24,724 bases of DNA from positions 1 through 24,724 of the forward strand of contig JAFGMF010000035.1 in NCBI GenBank assembly GCA_016927675.1, given 5' to 3'. The translations under genes and the position numbers were made by a program. The DNA comes from Candidatus Cloacimonadota bacterium (GTDB lineage: Bacteria > Cloacimonadota > Cloacimonadia > Cloacimonadales > TCS61). Within the stretch, counting starts at the first letter, position 1. Every line of letters starts with the position of its first letter. The notes beneath the pieces were generated by a model. The model had not been told where the DNA came from, searched no databases, and saw nothing but the letters and a program-made list of their open reading frames with translations. Below, piece by piece: positions 1-8,336 of this stretch.

Positions 1-821
1 ACACTCTGCTGGGCGAAGACATTTACGTTTCGACTGTAAACGAGCAGGAAAACAGCTTTGGGAGAAACGGTTAGGTCATATTCAATTTCGATTCCGACAG
101 CAAGGTCTGGTCCTAATCGGGATATTGAATTGGTTTTCTGGTCAGCTGTCAATCTGCTGATTTCGGATTTCAATTTCTCGAATCTGTTATGAATAAAAGA
201 AGGAGGTTGCAAAGAGCCGGACATTTCCAGGGGGTAGGGGAATAGATAGGTATAACCGCTGTCGTAGATCTGGTAAAGTTTTGAATCCTGGAACTCGGCT
301 CTGATCACAATTCCGCTGATCTCATTTTCAGGTAGATCATGGTAAATAACCGAATAGGTCAATCGGTAGATTTTACTGCCGAATGTGGTATAGAAAGTTT
401 TATATGGTCGATTTTCAGCATGATCGAAAATTACCGGAAGATAGCTTTCGATCAATTCCCAATTCTCTCCATAGATAAGTTCGTAATCACTGCTGTAAAT
501 TGCCAGGAACTCTGGTTGCTGGTTGTTCGAATAAAATTCAATCAACCTTCTGACTTCCATTGAATCTTTCTTGGTAACGGCAGTTACCAGATTTCTACTG
601 GTTGATAGCAGATTGACGAAATTCTGAGATTCATTGATCAATCGGTTACGGGTTGATCGATACTCCTGAATGATCTCATTGATCCTTTTATTCTCAAATT
701 GCCAGATGCCGAACTTTGCCAGCTGCCATTCACTGAAAGCCAATATCAGAACCAGAAGAAAGGTCAGAATTATATACAGGATAAAAACCCGTTGTTCCAG
801 ACCAAGTTTTAGTTTATTCAT
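1..821 (-). CDS. Membrane sensor protein, N-terminal part (runs off the left edge)
   Basis: An open frame with no stop runs from an ATG at 821 leftwards to the window edge, giving at least 273 residues. A Shine-Dalgarno AGGAAGG lies about 8-11 bases upstream (832-838). The protein starts MNKLKLGLEQRVFILYIILT and has one hydrophobic segment at about residues 12-31. A likely extracytoplasmic region follows, with an amphipathic helical stretch (about 35-85) and then alternating beta-type sequence containing FLAIYSSDYELIYG. This resembles the CHASE4 or other periplasmic sensor domains that precede histidine kinase, GGDEF or phosphatase output domains. The output domain lies outside the window, so the effector type is unknown. 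A TTGACA hexamer lies at 859-864 on the minus strand, but I see no good -10 box. Reading frame and start are secure; the sensor-domain family is an inference. Confidence 0.75.
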   Translation of the reverse strand, partial: MNKLKLGLEQRVFILYIILTFLLVLILAFSEWQLAKFGIWQFENKRINEIIQEYRSTRNRLINESQNFVNLLSTSRNLVTAVTKKDSMEVRRLIEFYSNNQQPEFLAIYSSDYELIYGENWELIESYLPVIFDHAENRPYKTFYTTFGSKIYRLTYSVIYHDLPENEISGIVIRAEFQDSKLYQIYDSGYTYLFPYPLEMSGSLQPPSFIHNRFEKLKSEISRLTADQKTNSISRLGPDLAVGIEIEYDLTVSPKAVFLLVYSRNVNVFAQQS

Positions 822-911
822 GACACAACACCTTCCTGCTATTTTAGAAAAAGTACTATGTCAAGAAAATGTTACACCTTATAATTCTGTCAACTTTTTA
901 TGACTTTAATA

Positions 912-2186
912 TTATTTCAGCAGGGCTTTTACGGGTTCAATGCCGTAGGGGGAATCCTGTTCAATGGCTGTGAGGATGGCACCGCCACCGGTAAAAAAGT
1001 AATATTTCGGATCCGAAAGAGCCTTTATATAGATATCCGGTTGCAGTATTTTAAATTCCTGAAGAGTATCACCGCCTCCCAGTAATTTATTTGCCTGATG
1101 ATTTTCATTCAAGCTGGAATATAAGGCAGCCGAACCTTGAGTAAAGTGTGGAGTGAATCCCATAACGGCATTGACAAATATGGTTTTTGCTTTAATAATA
1201 CTATCCTGAAATTGTGGAACCTGCAGAGAATCGGGATGCATATCGAGGATATAGGCGTAGACATCTCCAGTTTTGAATTGAGTAACATCCAGTTTTCTGA
1301 TCTTGGAATTGTCTTGTCGATCCGGGAAAATTGATTCAACAAGATAGCGAGGCAGGATAAGTTTATCACTTTCTTCCGGACTGAGGGTATCGATAAAATG
1401 GCTGGCGGCTGCAACATCTTCCGGTGTGATGCCAGCGATTTTGATCCCGTACCGGGCACAGAGGTAGGCATTATAGATCACTCCACCCAGAACTAGATGA
1501 TCTGCTTTTTTCAACATAGCTTTCAACGGACCTATCTTAGTATCAAATTTAGCTCCGGCGATAATTGCCAGCAAAGGTTTTTCCGGGTTTAGAACTCTGC
1601 TTAAGTTGTCGATCTCTTTTTGCATCAGTAACCCGGCATAAGAGGGAAGATGACGGGTCGGTTCGATTGTTGAAGCGTGAGGTTGCCAAGAGCCAAAAGC
1701 GTCGTTCACGAAGATATCACAAAATGAAGACAGGTGTTTGCCCAATTCCGTAGATGCTTTGTCTTTAGCCTCTTCTCCCTCGAACCAACGGGTATTTGGC
1801 AGATAGATCCCCTGCCAGGCATCATCTTTTAGAATTTTCTTCAGGGATTCAAGATCAAGTGATTTTATTCCAGATTTATCTTCAGGATCAACTTGCGGAG
1901 TATACAAACGGTAACCCTTCTTCTCGGCAAGGTAATCGATAATTGGCTGTACAGCAGTATCGGATGATATAGAGATCAATTTCGTCCGTTTATCTCTTGG
2001 TCTGCCAATATGGGTCATGATCACGGGTTTACCACCATTTTTTATTATCAGATCCAAAGTTGGCAGAGAGGCGTCAATTCTAAACGGATCTTTTATCTTT
2101 CCTTTTTTTACGACATTATGATCGACTCTTAGCAGGATAATTTTTCCCTTAAGATCAGCAGATTGGATTCGAGCTAGATCAGACAT
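912..2186 (-). CDS. pgk: Phosphoglycerate kinase, divergent form
   Basis: Glycolytic enzyme of the cytoplasm that transfers phosphate between 1,3-bisphosphoglycerate and ADP. The 424-residue length is close to the bacterial norm. Family motifs run in order: LLRVDHNV (residues 18-25, normally RVDFNVP), FRID with Arg36, THIGRP (58-63), LPNTRW with Arg133, NDAFG (161-165), AGAKFDTKIG (210-219, normally GGAKVSDKI), GGGDT (370-374) and TGGGA (399-403). Most substrate-binding residues (Asp22, Asn24, Arg36, His59, Arg62, Arg133) are kept. The segment usually written AHRAHAS reads WQPHAS, so the 3-phosphoglycerate-binding Arg is Gln168. The WNGPMGVFE segment reads VNAVMGFTPH, so the ribose-binding Glu is lost. 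It may be a lineage-specific active form or a paralogue. The ATG at 2186 follows a strong GGAGGAGG. A weak TTGATA/TATGAG pair lies at 2209-2238. Confidence 0.88.
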   Translation of the reverse strand: MSDLARIQSADLKGKIILLRVDHNVVKKGKIKDPFRIDASLPTLDLIIKNGGKPVIMTHIGRPRDKRTKLISISSDTAVQPIIDYLAEKKGYRLYTPQVDPEDKSGIKSLDLESLKKILKDDAWQGIYLPNTRWFEGEEAKDKASTELGKHLSSFCDIFVNDAFGSWQPHASTIEPTRHLPSYAGLLMQKEIDNLSRVLNPEKPLLAIIAGAKFDTKIGPLKAMLKKADHLVLGGVIYNAYLCARYGIKIAGITPEDVAAASHFIDTLSPEESDKLILPRYLVESIFPDRQDNSKIRKLDVTQFKTGDVYAYILDMHPDSLQVPQFQDSIIKAKTIFVNAVMGFTPHFTQGSAALYSSLNENHQANKLLGGGDTLQEFKILQPDIYIKALSDPKYYFFTGGGAILTAIEQDSPYGIEPVKALLK

Positions 2187-2320
2187 ACCTCCTCCTTGTC
2201 AAATTGTACTCATAGACCCTGATGATTGATCCTATCAAGCTTGGCAATCTTTTTTTTCCGAGACAGTTAATTTTAAAATATTGCTTGAGTTTTTCTATTC
2301 TATAAATAATGGATTTTAAC

Positions 2321-2352
2321 TTGACACTAACAGTTCAAAACTTTTTTTTTTG
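2321..2352 (+). promoter_or_regulatory. Possible promoter of the TonB-dependent receptor gene
   Basis: TTGACA at 2321-2326 is followed by a run of ten T ending in G at 2352. This is one example of a TTGAC plus T-rich TTTG pattern seen before several genes here. A second candidate, TATAAATAAT at 2301-2310 behind TTGCTTGAG, lies just upstream. The spacing is longer than ideal, so the exact element is uncertain. Confidence 0.3.
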
Positions 2353-2392
2353 CAAGTCGGAAAAGACAATCAAAAAATAGTGGAGGAATTTT

Positions 2393-5200
2393 ATGAAGAA
2401 AGGATTTGTCATCACTGTTTTGTTTTTATTATTGATTTTACCGGCTTTTGTTTTTGCTCAGACGGGGACAATTGCTGGTAAAGTAACTATCGAGAAGACA
2501 GGTGATCCACTTCCCAATACGGCTGTTTTTTTAAGTGATGCCAAAACAGGGACGTACACCAAGAAGGATGGGAGTTTCATCCTGAAGAACGTTGAAGTTG
2601 GTATTCAGCAGTTAACGGTGAGTTTTGTGGGATACAAGAAACAAACCAAAGAAGTAACTGTATCTGCTGATGAAACAGTTGTGATCAATTTCTCAATGGT
2701 GGTGGAAGCAATCAAACTCGGCGGGATCAGTGTTAATGAGAACCGGGCTATTAAAAGAGAAACACCGATTGCCTTCACAAATGTTTCTCAGGAGCAGATC
2801 TCCGGTAAATACACAACTGATGACATGCCTCAGTTACTCGAAGGTGTACCCGGTCTTTTTTCCACAACCAGCGGTCTTGGTGAAGGAGAACTGAAGATCC
2901 GCGGATTCGATGCTGACAAGGTTCAGATCATGATCAACGGGATCCCGGTGAATGATCCTGAAAGTCAACAGGTTTACTGGTCTAACTGGACAGGTTTATC
3001 CTCTGCTGTGAAATCCGTTCAGGTTCAGAGAGGTGCGGGTTCTTCCATGTATGGTTCCGGTGCATTTGGCGGATCGGTAAATATTGAGACTATCGGAGCA
3101 GGTGCCAATCCAGAAAAGATGTGGACTTTCCGTAGTTCTGTTGGCGGTTATTCATCCGAGGATGATGTAGCCGATGGCCGGGGTTATTTTGTGGATTACA
3201 AACCTTACAACTACAACTTTTTGCTCAAGTATAATTCAGGTAATCTATATGGCGGTAAGTTCAATTATAGTACTATGCTGGAAAGAAAAGTCGGTAATTC
3301 ATATCAGATAGGTACAGATTATGATGGCTGGTCTTTCGGTGTAGAAGTGCAGAATCTCTGGGGTGACCATAAAGTGAATACCAGTCTGATCGTTGCCCCC
3401 CAGGAACATCGTCAGGCCAGAACCAGTACGGATATGAGGCTTCAGGAAGTTCTGGGTCGCAACTACAATCGTAATAATAATCCCGAGCAGCTTAATTATT
3501 ATAATAAGCCTCAGCTCTCAATCCGGGACGAATGGCAGATCACCGATAATACGCTGTTAATGACCAATCTTTTCTTTACCCGCGGAGATGGCGGTGGAAA
3601 ATATCTCAACAATGATGGCTTTGATGTTAACACCGGCAGGATCATGTATAAACCTGTAAGTGAATATAACGATAACAAATATTTCGGACGTCATGCTTAT
3701 CATGTTGCCTTGCAGGAAGGGATAGAACTTGACGGAATCGAAATCTTCTGGAACGAAAATGATCCGACAATGATTGACAGTGTTTATTTTAACGGAAGTC
3801 TGATCACTTACGGCGCTAATCTTCCCAACCGCGATTATAATCATACCTGGATAAATGACAGCCAGAACAATCACAAACAGTTTGGTTTCAATACTTATCT
3901 CGATCATAAGATCAACGACGTTTTCAAAGTTGTTGTTGGTGGTGAAATGCGTTACTGGAGAGGAGTTCACAGAGCTGAAAGTTTTGATTTCCAGTACTAT
4001 GGCGGAGTTTATGACCAGGCACAGGACAGATATAATTATCACGGAATTGTAACCAATATCTCCGGTTTTGCCCGGCTTAATATCAGACCAACCCCTGCTG
4101 TGAATATCCTTCTGGATGGTCAGTATGCAAATTACATTTCTAAAGTGGAAGAACAACCGATCCAGATCTTTGATTATCAGCTCGGAAAATTCACCGATCA
4201 CTGGTATTATGCCACAAAAACCCTGAAGGATGAAGATGGAAATCTGATCTTTGAAGAAGATGATTACGAAAAAACATTCTCTTTCTTCTCTCCGAAAGTC
4301 GGGGCAAACTTTAATATAACAGAATATTTAAATCTTCTTCTCAATTATTCAATAGCATATAAAGAACCCAAGGTAACCGACTGGTACAGTCGATCCGGTG
4401 GGCCTGATGATTATCAGACCTGGTACGATGATGATGGGGATAAACATGTTGAGAAAATTGATCCTGAAAAAGCCACGACAATCGAATTTGGGTTTGGATA
4501 CGAGGGTGTCGGCTGGAATTTCGGGGCAAATTATTATCGAACTGTTTATGAAGACAAGCTGGAATCAACTTACAATCAGGAAGGCGAATATGTTACAATC
4601 AATGCCGGTAAAGCTCTTCACCATGGGGTAGAATTAGAGGCTGGTCTGTTAATGAATCAGTTTGATGCAGGCATGTCTGTTACCTATTCCCGTAATCGTT
4701 GGGATGATCTCGATGTTGATGAACTTTTTGGGGAACCCAGTGAAGAAATCGAAGGCTGTGTAGTTCCTTATTCACCCGAAAAAATGGCAAATGTTTCTCT
4801 GGGTTACACATTTGTAAATATGCCGATGGCAGGATCACTCAGAATCGGATTTACAGGGAACTTCTGGAATGAATATTACGGAAATTATACCAGCCTTTAT
4901 GATGAATATAAAGGTATAGATCCTTTAACCGGTGAAGGAATCTGGGAATATGATGTAGATGCCAAACTTCCTTATTATCTCACTATCAGCAGCGACATAA
5001 CCTACACATTCAAAGTGGGCGGCAAGAATGCTTCTCTGCGGCTTGATCTGAAAAATATTAACAACAGAGAAGATAATTATTCAAAAGCTTACTGGACTGC
5101 CGATTATGGGCGTAATGACGCTCTTAATAGTCAACGTTATATGTATGTTACCCCAGCTCCGCTGTTTCATGCATTCCTGACAGCTGAGATAAATTTCTAA
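2393..5200 (+). CDS. TonB-dependent outer-membrane receptor
   Basis: A 935-residue outer-membrane transporter expected to use the TonB-ExbBD proton-motive system to import a ligand. It has a signal peptide (residues 1-22, cleaved after FVFA). A carboxypeptidase-regulatory-like beta-sandwich (about 26-105, GTIAGKVTIEKTGDPLPNTA onward) follows, typical of Bacteroidetes-style receptors. The plug domain (about 125-235) contains LKIRGFDADKVQIMINGIPV and the RGAGSSMYGSGAFGGSVNI signature. The rest is an aromatic-rich beta-barrel ending in Phe, as outer-membrane proteins do. The ATG sits 6 bases behind GGAGG. No SusD-like partner is next to it, so a SusCD nutrient system is not supported. The ligand cannot be told from sequence. 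It is a single-gene unit bounded by a strong terminator. Confidence 0.93.
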   Translation: MKKGFVITVLFLLLILPAFVFAQTGTIAGKVTIEKTGDPLPNTAVFLSDAKTGTYTKKDGSFILKNVEVGIQQLTVSFVGYKKQTKEVTVSADETVVINFSMVVEAIKLGGISVNENRAIKRETPIAFTNVSQEQISGKYTTDDMPQLLEGVPGLFSTTSGLGEGELKIRGFDADKVQIMINGIPVNDPESQQVYWSNWTGLSSAVKSVQVQRGAGSSMYGSGAFGGSVNIETIGAGANPEKMWTFRSSVGGYSSEDDVADGRGYFVDYKPYNYNFLLKYNSGNLYGGKFNYSTMLERKVGNSYQIGTDYDGWSFGVEVQNLWGDHKVNTSLIVAPQEHRQARTSTDMRLQEVLGRNYNRNNNPEQLNYYNKPQLSIRDEWQITDNTLLMTNLFFTRGDGGGKYLNNDGFDVNTGRIMYKPVSEYNDNKYFGRHAYHVALQEGIELDGIEIFWNENDPTMIDSVYFNGSLITYGANLPNRDYNHTWINDSQNNHKQFGFNTYLDHKINDVFKVVVGGEMRYWRGVHRAESFDFQYYGGVYDQAQDRYNYHGIVTNISGFARLNIRPTPAVNILLDGQYANYISKVEEQPIQIFDYQLGKFTDHWYYATKTLKDEDGNLIFEEDDYEKTFSFFSPKVGANFNITEYLNLLLNYSIAYKEPKVTDWYSRSGGPDDYQTWYDDDGDKHVEKIDPEKATTIEFGFGYEGVGWNFGANYYRTVYEDKLESTYNQEGEYVTINAGKALHHGVELEAGLLMNQFDAGMSVTYSRNRWDDLDVDELFGEPSEEIEGCVVPYSPEKMANVSLGYTFVNMPMAGSLRIGFTGNFWNEYYGNYTSLYDEYKGIDPLTGEGIWEYDVDAKLPYYLTISSDITYTFKVGGKNASLRLDLKNINNREDNYSKAYWTADYGRNDALNSQRYMYVTPAPLFHAFLTAEINF

Positions 5201-5218
5201 AAAAACCGATTATAAAAG

Positions 5219-5251
5219 CAGGGAAGTTCTTTTACTTCCCTGTTTTTTTTT
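5219..5251 (+). terminator. Intrinsic terminator of the TonB receptor gene
   Basis: A perfect 8-bp stem (CAGGGAAG at 5219-5226 with CTTCCCTG at 5235-5242) and 8-base loop are followed by nine T (5243-5251). It begins 18 bases after the receptor stop codon and separates it from the convergent histidine kinase gene. Confidence 0.9.
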
Positions 5252-5254
5252 ATA

Positions 5255-8098
5255 TTAATTGTCCAGAATGTATCTGACTTTATTTACCAGATCTGAAGAA
5301 GAGAAAGGTTTCTGCAGAAAACCTGCATTCAGCTCGGTTATTCCTTTCTGGACAGCTACCGATTCGGTATATCCCGAGATAAAGAGTACTTTTGTATCTG
5401 GATGAAGGGATCTGATCTTATCAGCCAGTTGATGTCCGTTCATGTTCGGCATAACGACGTCGGTGACCAGCAGATGGATTTTTTTATCAAGATTCTTTGC
5501 TTTGTTCAGAGCATCTATACCGTTAGTCGCACCGATTACCTTATAACCGAATTCTTCCAGAATATCTATAACAAATTCTCTGATACTCGGTTCGTCTTCA
5601 GTTAGCAGAATCGTCTCGAAACCTCGGGGAAGTTCATCATCTTTAACCGGTCTTTCGATAATTTGAGGTTCTTCCTGAAATGCAGGAAAGTAGATAATAA
5701 ACTCACTGCCGATATTCGGTGAACTTTCAACAATTATAAATCCTTTATTCTGTTCGATAATCCCGAATACGGTTGCCAAACCGAGCCCTGTGCCCTTACC
5801 CTGGTCTTTGGTGGTAAAAAATGGCTCGAACAGATGCTGTTTAATTTCGTCACTCATCCCGATACCTGTATCTTTTACCGTTAAGACAACATAATCACCC
5901 GGGATGATCACTTTATCCACAGAATTGATTTCCTGGTCCACAGTCTTATTCTCTGTGCGTACGATGATCTTACCGCCCTGCTGCATAGCATCTCTGGCGT
6001 TGACAACGAGATTTGTTACGACCTGTTCTATCTGGCTTTTATCGACTTTTACGGTCAACAGGTTCTCACCCGGATAAGTTATCAGTTCCAGATCTTCGCC
6101 AATAAGTCGTCGCAGCATTTTATCCATATCCAGAATGATCGAATTCAGGTTAAGCAGTTTGGGCTCTACGATCTGTTTGCGGGAGAAGGCAAGCAGTTGC
6201 CGGGTAAGATCGGATGCTCTTTCTCCGCAGTTCAGAATCACTTCGATGTCTTTTCTGATCGGATCTGAAGCGGAAATTTTTTTAAGAACCAGATCTGCAT
6301 AGCCATTAATAGCCGTCAGCAGATTATTGAAATCATGGGCAATGCCTCCGGCAAGCCGACCGACGACCTCCATTTTCTGTGACTGGATCAGTTGCTGCAG
6401 AAGTTTTTCTTTTTCAGCTTCTGCCAGTTTTCTGTCGGTAATATCACGTCCGACAGCCTGATATTCTATGATCTGATTATCTTCGTTAAAGATCGCCCGA
6501 TGTGTCCATTCCAGCCAGTTCACTTTTTTACCTTGAATAATTTCATCTTCATAGACCAGATTCGGAGTTACACTATCAAGAGTTTTTATTTTATCCAGGA
6601 TAGATGATTTTTTTTCCGGGGTAAAATGTGTGAACCAGTTTGTCCCCTGATACGACTTGTGATTGCATTTATAATATCGGCAGAAAGCATCATTGATAAA
6701 GGTGATAGTGCCTTCGGCCAGATATCTGATTATCAGTTCGGATTGGTCTTCGACCACAGCTTTGTACTGAAGCTGGCTTTCCCGCAGGGCTTCTTCAGCT
6801 TCTTTCAGGGTTGTATTATCGATCATCACACCGGATATATATTTTTCACCTTTTTCATTTACTATCGGAGCCATTCTATCTTCAATCCAGAGATAATTGC
6901 CGTCTGCTTTTTTCAATCTATATAAAAGTGACAGCATGTTAGTATCCCCGGATTTGTACCATTTCGTAAAAGAATTCCTGTATTGAGCCTGGTCATCAGG
7001 ATGCATCAGACTTTTCATGTCTATTTTATCTGCAATGATCTTATCGGCAGTGATACCAATAAGCTGCTCTATATTATCTGAGATAAAGTCTCTGCCTCCG
7101 AATTTTTCATACAGGATGATATTGGGGACATTTTTGAAGATCGAGGTAAGCCTGAATTGTGTTTCTACCAGTTTTTTCTGAGTAAGTTTACGTTCTTCCA
7201 TCTCCTTGCGGAGCTGATTATGGGTCTGAGCATTTTTCAGAGCTGTTGATGCGTATGTTGCATAGGCTTCAGCCAGAGTAAGATCCTCTTCAGTATAGTC
7301 TTCTCCGATCCTGCTCAGGCACATGGCACCCAGCACTTGATTATCGACCAGAAAAGGTGCTGAGATCACCCGTTCATCCTCGATAACAGATGTTCCGGGG
7401 ATCTGCATACCCACCGGATTACCTCTGACCTCGTTAAAGATCAGAGCACGTCCTTCTTTCACAGCTCTGCCTGTAAAACTGTTATCTATGGATAAATCGG
7501 TTTTCAAAATTTCCTGATCAAATTCAGGATCAATAGCAACAACCGGGTTAAGAGTCTGATTGTCTTTCATCAGATAAATCGCACAGGATGAAGATCGTAG
7601 AATATCGGTTGCTCCTTTACCTATCTGGGTGAGAACTTCTTTAACATCAAGACTGGATGTTAGATGACGGGCCGACTCAAGTAATTGTTCCTGTTGACTT
7701 GTCTTCCTCTGAATGGCTTTTTCTATTTTGTGACGATAGAAAGCCATTTCGATTGTTGCATGTAATTCTCTTTCCTCGAATGGTTTGATGATATACCCGA
7801 AAGGTTCGGTTATTTTAGCGCTCTGAAGTGTTTTTTCGTTGGCGTAAGCAGTCAGATAGATAACCGGTGTCTGGATTTCACTGCGGATGATCCCGGCAGC
7901 TTCAATTCCATTCATCGGACCTTCCAGCATTATATCCATAAGAACGAGATCGGGTTTTTTATCTCTGGCGGCTTTGATCGCCAGCTCTCCGGAAGAAAGG
8001 ATACCGGTTACGGCATATCCGAAATTGATCAGAGTCCTTTTTATGTCTTCAGCGATAATTCGCTCATCTTCGACGATCATAATCTGCTTTTTATCCAT
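5255..8098 (-). CDS. Hybrid sensor histidine kinase (REC-GAF-PAS-PAS-HisKA-HATPase-REC)
   Basis: A 947-residue cytoplasmic signalling protein without membrane segments. Domains in order: receiver (1-125, phospho-acceptor Asp55 in LVLMDIM, with the conserved Lys in IIKPF); GAF (about 140-290); PAS (about 310-435); PAS (about 440-560); dimerisation/phosphotransfer helix with His588 in GGIAHDFNNLL; HATPase_c with the N box NLVVNARDAM (696-705), DTGIGM (743-748) and GKGTGLGL (767-774); and a C-terminal receiver (about 828-947, Asp880 in LLVTDVVMP). Receivers at both ends suggest it accepts phosphate from another kinase and relays onward through its own C-terminal domain. No DNA-binding output gene is adjacent, so the target is unknown. 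The ATG at 8098 follows CAGGAG. A possible promoter lies about 50-80 bases upstream. Confidence 0.92.
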   Translation of the reverse strand: MDKKQIMIVEDERIIAEDIKRTLINFGYAVTGILSSGELAIKAARDKKPDLVLMDIMLEGPMNGIEAAGIIRSEIQTPVIYLTAYANEKTLQSAKITEPFGYIIKPFEERELHATIEMAFYRHKIEKAIQRKTSQQEQLLESARHLTSSLDVKEVLTQIGKGATDILRSSSCAIYLMKDNQTLNPVVAIDPEFDQEILKTDLSIDNSFTGRAVKEGRALIFNEVRGNPVGMQIPGTSVIEDERVISAPFLVDNQVLGAMCLSRIGEDYTEEDLTLAEAYATYASTALKNAQTHNQLRKEMEERKLTQKKLVETQFRLTSIFKNVPNIILYEKFGGRDFISDNIEQLIGITADKIIADKIDMKSLMHPDDQAQYRNSFTKWYKSGDTNMLSLLYRLKKADGNYLWIEDRMAPIVNEKGEKYISGVMIDNTTLKEAEEALRESQLQYKAVVEDQSELIIRYLAEGTITFINDAFCRYYKCNHKSYQGTNWFTHFTPEKKSSILDKIKTLDSVTPNLVYEDEIIQGKKVNWLEWTHRAIFNEDNQIIEYQAVGRDITDRKLAEAEKEKLLQQLIQSQKMEVVGRLAGGIAHDFNNLLTAINGYADLVLKKISASDPIRKDIEVILNCGERASDLTRQLLAFSRKQIVEPKLLNLNSIILDMDKMLRRLIGEDLELITYPGENLLTVKVDKSQIEQVVTNLVVNARDAMQQGGKIIVRTENKTVDQEINSVDKVIIPGDYVVLTVKDTGIGMSDEIKQHLFEPFFTTKDQGKGTGLGLATVFGIIEQNKGFIIVESSPNIGSEFIIYFPAFQEEPQIIERPVKDDELPRGFETILLTEDEPSIREFVIDILEEFGYKVIGATNGIDALNKAKNLDKKIHLLVTDVVMPNMNGHQLADKIRSLHPDTKVLFISGYTESVAVQKGITELNAGFLQKPFSSSDLVNKVRYILDN

Positions 8099-8149
8099 TT
8101 CTGCTCCTGAGGAAATGATTCTCCGAAAACAACATCTTCAGAAAATACA

Positions 8150-8177
8150 TCTTTAGAAATGGAAATAACATGGTCAA
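8150..8177 (-). promoter_or_regulatory. Possible promoter of the hybrid histidine kinase gene
   Basis: On the minus strand TTGACC (8172-8177) and TAAAGA (8150-8155) are separated by 16 bases. This would give a leader of about 45 bases before the ATG at 8098. The -10 box is poor, so this is tentative. Confidence 0.25.
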
Positions 8178-8244
8178 ATTTTTTTTTATCTTTAAATAAA
8201 ATCAGATCGTTATATAAGAAGTATTTTAAGGTATTGTCTTGTCC

Positions 8245-8290
8245 GGATATTCTGCAGTTGCTTTACCCGGCAACGCTCTAAACCGAACTC
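8245..8290 (-). other. Nested inverted repeat between deaD-like and kinase genes
   Basis: On the minus strand GTTCGG and CCGGAC can pair as an outer stem, with one G-U pair. They enclose an inner hairpin, GCGTTGC pairing with GCAACTGC around one bulged T, whose 5-bp core is GTTGC (8270-8274) with GCAAC (8257-8261) and whose loop is CGGGTAAA. The two stems are separated by an internal loop. It lies in the 238-base gap between the helicase stop and the kinase start. No T-run follows in the transcribed direction, so it is not a standard terminator. It could be a structured leader, processing site or chance pairing. It matches no riboswitch that I recognise. Confidence 0.3.
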
Positions 8291-8336
8291 CAATTATTTC
8301 AATTTTTTTATTTTTTATTCCTGAGATAAAATACTC

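Noticed and set aside
859..893. Two TTGACA hexamers (859-864 and 888-893, minus strand) upstream of the sensor gene
   Set aside because: Neither has an acceptable -10 box at 16-18 bases, so I did not call a promoter.
3557..4201. Minus-strand frame of 214 codons inside the TonB receptor
   Set aside because: It is antisense to a region of the receptor barrel with clear coding content. It is Ile/Val-rich with no recognisable motif, as expected for a shadow frame.
2393..5200. SusC/SusD-type polysaccharide utilisation locus
   Set aside because: No SusD-like lipoprotein or glycoside hydrolase gene is adjacent; the receptor is flanked by its own terminator and a divergent pgk.
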